Assembly (NCBI RefSeq): GCF_001612615.1
Contig: NZ_BDAU01000022.1
Coordinates: 117,023-181,022, forward strand
DNA length: 64,000 nt
Reading direction: 5' to 3'
Source: Nocardia amikacinitolerans NBRC 108937
Lineage (GTDB): Bacteria > Actinomycetota > Actinomycetes > Mycobacteriales > Mycobacteriaceae
Part shown: in pieces, positions 60,244-64,000 of the stretch
Layout: every line of letters begins with the position of its first letter
How positions within the stretch are numbered: the stretch's first letter is position 1
Notes under the pieces: generated by a model
The model's database searches: none
What the model was told of the DNA's origin: nothing
What the model saw: only the letters and a program-made list of their open reading frames with translations
Program-made: the position numbers and the translations under genes

Positions 60244-61707
60244 ATGACAGTCGACGATGCCGTTCTGGCCCGCGAGGTGTACGCGCCGATGCTCGATGAG
60301 CTCGACTACCGCGTCCGGCAGATCGACGGGAGGCTGCCGACGGAACTGACCGGCACGCTGTACCGGATCGGGCCGGGAAAACACCAGGTCGGAAGGTCCT
60401 TGCTGCACAACATCTTCGACGGCGACGGGATGATCTCGCAGTTCGTGTTGGACGGCTCCGGCGTGCGATTCCGCAACCGGTACGTGCGCACCCGGCACTT
60501 CCGGCACGGCGAGCGCTCCGACCGCATCCGGTATCGCGGTGTGGGCGGCCAGATTCCGGGCGGACCGCTGGCCAATTTCGGACGCTTGCCCGCCAACGTC
60601 GCCAATACCAACATCGTGAACTACGCGGGTGGTCTGCTCGCGCTGTGGGAATTGGGCAACCCGCATCGGATCGACCCGGATTCGCTCGAGACGCTCGGCC
60701 CCACCGACTTCGGCGGAAAGCTCGGCTTCCTCGGCGCGTTCTCGGCCCACCCGAAATGGGACCCCGTCACCGGCGACATGTACAACTTCGGCCTGGATCT
60801 GCTGCCGACGCCGCGTATTCGCACCTACCGCGTGGACAGGTCCGGAGCGCTGCGCCGCCTCGCGACCGTCCCGATGCTGGATCTCGGTTGGAACCACGAC
60901 TTCGCGCTCACGGAACGCTATATGGTGTTCGTCCTCGACCCGCTGCTGCCGAATGTCGCCAAGATGGCGCTGGCCACGCACTCGTTCATAGACTCGCTGG
61001 ACTTCAAGCGCGCCAAAGGAACTCGTTTCCTTCTCGTCCCGAAGTCCGGTGGAGCGCCGCGCATCGTCGAACACGAGGCGCTGTTGCACGTTCATCTCAC
61101 CAATGCCTACGACGACGGTGCGGACGTGGTCGTGGAGCTGGTGCGATTGGACACCGAGTGGAGCGAGTTCCGACGAATGACAGGTCTGGTCAATCTGGAA
61201 ACCCTGGAGACCCCGCAGTTCCCGGCTTCCCGGCTGATGCAGTATCGGGTCACGGAGAGCGGCACCGTCATCGAGCGTGAACTGGCCGACGTATCAGGGG
61301 AATTCCCGCAATACGACTGGCGCCGCTCGACTCGCAGGCACCGGTTCAGTTATCTCGCCGGTGCGGGCGGGCCCGCCGGGCTGTTCAACTCGCTGATCAA
61401 GGTCGACCATCGAACCGGCGTCGCGACCGAATGCGATCTCGGCCCGAGCTCGGTCGGTGAGCCGCTGTTCGTGGCGCGCACCCCCGATGCGAACGAAGAC
61501 GACGGATGGCTGCTCGCGCTCAACCATCAGCTGATCGAAAACCGTTCGCAACTGGTGATTCTGGATGCTCGTGACCTGGAGCGGGGGCCGCTCGCCACCG
61601 CATGGCTCGAGCACCATGTGCCCTGGGGCTTTCACGGCACCTTCACCAGGCGGGTCGCCGCGCCCGGGTCTCCGATTCCCGAGCCGGAGACGCTGCCGAG
61701 CCGCTGA
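60244..61707 (+). CDS. Carotenoid cleavage oxygenase-family protein
   Basis: A 487-residue iron(II)-dependent dioxygenase of the carotenoid/stilbene oxygenase family. The four iron-binding His are recognisable: SAHPKWD (H169), LGWNHDFALT (H218), HVHLTNAYDD (H284) and WGFHGTF (H464). The propeller segments LYRIGPGKHQVGRSLLHNIF and FDGDGMISQF are typical. It cleaves a double bond of a carotenoid, apocarotenoid or stilbene-like phenylpropanoid; the substrate is unknown. ATG 60244 follows AAGGAGAG. It is divergent from, and probably repressed by, the TetR regulator. Confidence 0.93.
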   Translation: MTVDDAVLAREVYAPMLDELDYRVRQIDGRLPTELTGTLYRIGPGKHQVGRSLLHNIFDGDGMISQFVLDGSGVRFRNRYVRTRHFRHGERSDRIRYRGVGGQIPGGPLANFGRLPANVANTNIVNYAGGLLALWELGNPHRIDPDSLETLGPTDFGGKLGFLGAFSAHPKWDPVTGDMYNFGLDLLPTPRIRTYRVDRSGALRRLATVPMLDLGWNHDFALTERYMVFVLDPLLPNVAKMALATHSFIDSLDFKRAKGTRFLLVPKSGGAPRIVEHEALLHVHLTNAYDDGADVVVELVRLDTEWSEFRRMTGLVNLETLETPQFPASRLMQYRVTESGTVIERELADVSGEFPQYDWRRSTRRHRFSYLAGAGGPAGLFNSLIKVDHRTGVATECDLGPSSVGEPLFVARTPDANEDDGWLLALNHQLIENRSQLVILDARDLERGPLATAWLEHHVPWGFHGTFTRRVAAPGSPIPEPETLPSR

Positions 61708-61777
61708 GCGCGTCTTCCGGCGGTCTGCGCATTGCGGTATGGGTGGAACGTGATCGGGATTCGTTCGCCGGGCGGTC

Positions 61778-63925
61778 TCAGGCTTCGATGGCTGTACGGG
61801 GCCTGCGCCGCGCCCCCACCGCGAGCGCTGGGCCCCCGATCAGTAGCGCGGCCCAGAGGAGGTGGGCGGTGATCGCGAGCCAGCGGTGGTCTTGTGCCGC
61901 GACGATGGGGTCGTTGCCGGGGACTCGATACAGCGCGAGGTCGTTGTCGGAGTAGACCGGATCCAGTTGGGCGAGTGTGGTTTTCGATTCGCCGAGCGGG
62001 CCGGGGGTGGTGCGTTCGACCAAGACCCACTCGACGCCGAGGCGCGCCAGATCCTGTGCCGAACCACCTTGCAGGAGCAGGGTTTCCACATCGCGGGCGC
62101 GGGTGCCTTCGCCGGAGACCGTGCGGCCGCGGACGGGGAGCTCGCCGGTTTGCAGCACGTCGTTGGGCAGCATGCGAGGTGCGGGATCGAGGACGGGAGC
62201 GGCGCCGGAGTAGGGGAATTTGCGGAACATTCCGCCGGGGAGGACCGCGATGTCGCCGGGGGTGGTGACGAGTTGGGCGACGTTGTGCCAGGCGGGTGGA
62301 TAGTGCACGGGGCGAAGCGCGTTGCCGACGCCCCAAGTGAGGTCGAACAGGGGGAGGATGAGGAACGCGATGAATGCCGTTGCGGTCAACAGGGTTCCGC
62401 GCCGGGTAGTGGGCGTTGCCACTGAAGCCGTCGCGGTTTCGCGCGTGGCTTTTACGTCGCCTCGGTCGGCAAGGCCCGTTGGTCGGGATGCTTCGGCGCT
62501 TTGCCCGTCAGCGCACTCGTCGTGTGTCCGCCGGGACGAATCGGTTACCTCCTGGGCCGATGTCAGGGGTTGCTCGCTGCCTCGCTCGGCCGGGTTCTTC
62601 GCGGCACCGTCGAGCCGCTGGTGCCGACCACCGTCGCCAAGTTGCTCGCTGTCACGATCGGCCGGGTTCGTTGCGGCCAAGGGGGGTTGGCTGCTCGGCT
62701 CGGCAGGCTGCCTCGGGGACGCTGCGTCGGCGAAGTCGGTCGCGAAGGGTGTTCCGCGCTTCCGCTCGGTGAGATCCGCGGCGGCGGTCTCCGTTCGACG
62801 AAGGAGCGCGGTGAGCGCGGTGCAGCCCGCCGCCGCGCACAGAGCGTAGGCGGGCACGGCCAGCGCGACGTACTTCTGCGTGTCCCGAAGCAGTCCCGCC
62901 CCGGGCACATTCACCACCAACCACTCCATCGCCGCCATCCCCCAGCCGGTCGCGGCGAGCGCGGGCAGCACGACGGCCGCGGCGGCCAGCGCCAGCAAGG
63001 CGCGGCGAATGCGCAGGCTTTCGTGCCCGCCGGTCGCGGCGGTGGCGACCGTGCGGAGGCCGGTGAGAACAATCGCGAGGAGCAGCACGGTGCCAAGCAG
63101 CGCCAGCGGCGTGGTGCGCGAATCCGGCACGGCCTCGCCGTTCCAGATGCCGCCGAGCCCGGCCAGCGAACCCAGCGTGCCGAGCATGGGTTCGGCACGC
63201 GCGGCGAAGGCGGGAATGCCCGCGGGATCGGAGGGCTCCGCGCCCGCGCCGGACAGCGCCGTCGCGGTCAACCAAGGAGCGGACGCGGCCGCCAGCAGGA
63301 CGAGCGTGCCGAGGAGATGCCGACGGTGCACCGTCACCAGTGCGGTCACGCCCGCGAGCAGCGCCCCGGTCGGCGTCAGACCGGCCGCCGCGAAACAGCC
63401 CGCCAGCCCGGCCCACGCGCCGATCGTCGCCGCATCGGGCCGCCGACGCCCGCCCGCTCCGAGCCGCAGCCGATAGGCCGCCAGCGCCGTCCACGGCAGC
63501 GCCGCGTACCCGGCGAGCAGACTCCAGTGCCCCTGCAACAACCGCTCGGCCACATACGGGTTCCACAGCGCGACCGTCGCAGCGACCAGTTGCGCGGGAA
63601 GCGGCGCGCACAACAACTCCCGCACCAGCACCGCCGCCCCATACCCGGCGGCCCACAGCGCGAGAACGAGAATGGCCTTCACGACCAACCCGCCGTCCAC
63701 CAGCGGCGACACCGTCGCAAGCAGTGCATCCTGCGGAACGGCCCGCGGCGCGGAATCCCCGAGGCCGAGCGCCGACTCGGTGAGATACGACCGCGGCGTG
63801 CTCACCGCGTCCCGCAACAGCAGATACCCGGGCCCGAACAGCGGCCCGACCACCACCGCGACGAGCACCGCGCAGAACCCGCCCGCGATGATCCGCGCCC
63901 GCAGCCCCGCACCGCCGTCACTCAC
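61778..63925 (-). CDS. Large membrane protein, Rv0226c-like
   Basis: A 715-residue polytopic membrane protein with about eleven helices (for example ARIIAGGFCAVLVAVVVGPL and LVVKAILVLALWAAGYGAAV), the periplasmic-type loop NPYVAERLLQGHWSLLAGYA and a C-terminal soluble domain (LARLGVEWVLVERTTPGPLG). The layout resembles GT-C-fold arabinofuranosyl- or mannosyltransferase-like proteins, and the position matches Mtb Rv0226c. Between residues about 385 and 490 there is a hydrophilic Ala/Ser/Thr-rich insert (RRTETAAADLTERKRG to ATPTTRRG) that makes it longer than the 576-residue Mtb protein. GTG 63925 is used; TAGGGT lies 8 nt upstream on its strand. Confidence 0.82.
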   Translation of the reverse strand: MSDGGAGLRARIIAGGFCAVLVAVVVGPLFGPGYLLLRDAVSTPRSYLTESALGLGDSAPRAVPQDALLATVSPLVDGGLVVKAILVLALWAAGYGAAVLVRELLCAPLPAQLVAATVALWNPYVAERLLQGHWSLLAGYAALPWTALAAYRLRLGAGGRRRPDAATIGAWAGLAGCFAAAGLTPTGALLAGVTALVTVHRRHLLGTLVLLAAASAPWLTATALSGAGAEPSDPAGIPAFAARAEPMLGTLGSLAGLGGIWNGEAVPDSRTTPLALLGTVLLLAIVLTGLRTVATAATGGHESLRIRRALLALAAAAVVLPALAATGWGMAAMEWLVVNVPGAGLLRDTQKYVALAVPAYALCAAAGCTALTALLRRTETAAADLTERKRGTPFATDFADAASPRQPAEPSSQPPLAATNPADRDSEQLGDGGRHQRLDGAAKNPAERGSEQPLTSAQEVTDSSRRTHDECADGQSAEASRPTGLADRGDVKATRETATASVATPTTRRGTLLTATAFIAFLILPLFDLTWGVGNALRPVHYPPAWHNVAQLVTTPGDIAVLPGGMFRKFPYSGAAPVLDPAPRMLPNDVLQTGELPVRGRTVSGEGTRARDVETLLLQGGSAQDLARLGVEWVLVERTTPGPLGESKTTLAQLDPVYSDNDLALYRVPGNDPIVAAQDHRWLAITAHLLWAALLIGGPALAVGARRRPRTAIEA

Positions 63926-64000
63926 GACCCAGAACCCTACGACGCCGACCCGCTCCCGTCCCGGCGGCACCGTGCCAGGCCGCCCATGGCCACTCGCCGC

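Overview
This window comes from the chromosome of a high-GC, mycolic-acid-producing actinomycete, most likely Nocardia or a close relative. The evidence is the very GC-rich codon third positions, a full mmpL3 gene (mycolate exporter), frequent GTG starts, leaderless-type promoters, and gene order recalled from Mycobacterium tuberculosis. No database search was possible; family names and Mtb counterparts come from motif reading and memory. No rRNA, tRNA, CRISPR array, insertion sequence, prophage or replication origin was seen.

1-5 kb: leuS (minus) with an inverted-repeat block behind it, then three small membrane proteins and a cupin. 5-12 kb, the most unusual part: a tightly overlapping four-gene minus-strand operon (ThDP-dependent lyase, SRPBCC protein, KAS III-like enzyme lacking the usual catalytic His, aromatic-type aminotransferase). 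It is divergent from a ribbon-helix-helix-like EXLDI protein and a DrrAB-type exporter. It looks like a small acyloin-type biosynthetic cluster with its own regulation and export. 12-17 kb: sigL and its zinc anti-sigma factor, YqgE, a PlsC-like acyltransferase, a GNAT enzyme and a secreted peptidase-like hydrolase. 17-24 kb: HxlR regulator with glycerate kinase, divergent from an imine-reductase-like enzyme; an ABC-2 exporter with XRE regulator; a small zinc ribbon; an F420-type nitroreductase; aroQ.

24-36 kb: a lipoprotein with a penicillin-binding-protein fold that has lost its catalytic motifs, a DUF3054 protein, a UPF0104 membrane protein, a membrane adenylate cyclase, an AI-2E transporter overlapping a MacS-type two-component system, a DUF1707 protein, and an XRE-TPR regulator divergent from a small ORF and a primase/polymerase-N-like protein. 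36-40 kb: DUF2339 membrane protein and a class C beta-lactamase-like hydrolase.

40-64 kb is a cell-envelope and core-metabolism region resembling Mtb Rv0206c-Rv0226c: mmpL3, a NYN-domain protein and trmB (joined by two tandem repeat micro-ORFs), lipase, SDR, a pair of degenerate-P-loop GTPase-like proteins, pckG with a strong terminator, an HD protein with a heptad-repeat N-terminus, GlxA-type regulator, a 31-bp tandem repeat, aldehyde dehydrogenase, methyltransferase with a 44-residue peptide gene in front, glycosyltransferase, TetR regulator, carotenoid oxygenase and a large membrane protein.

Two dispersed repeat families stand out in the noncoding DNA. One is a family of related hairpins at convergent gene ends (12.06, 17.2, 19.9 and 38.5 kb). 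The other carries a GTCACCTTCGGTCG core (0.04-0.16 and 23.3 kb).
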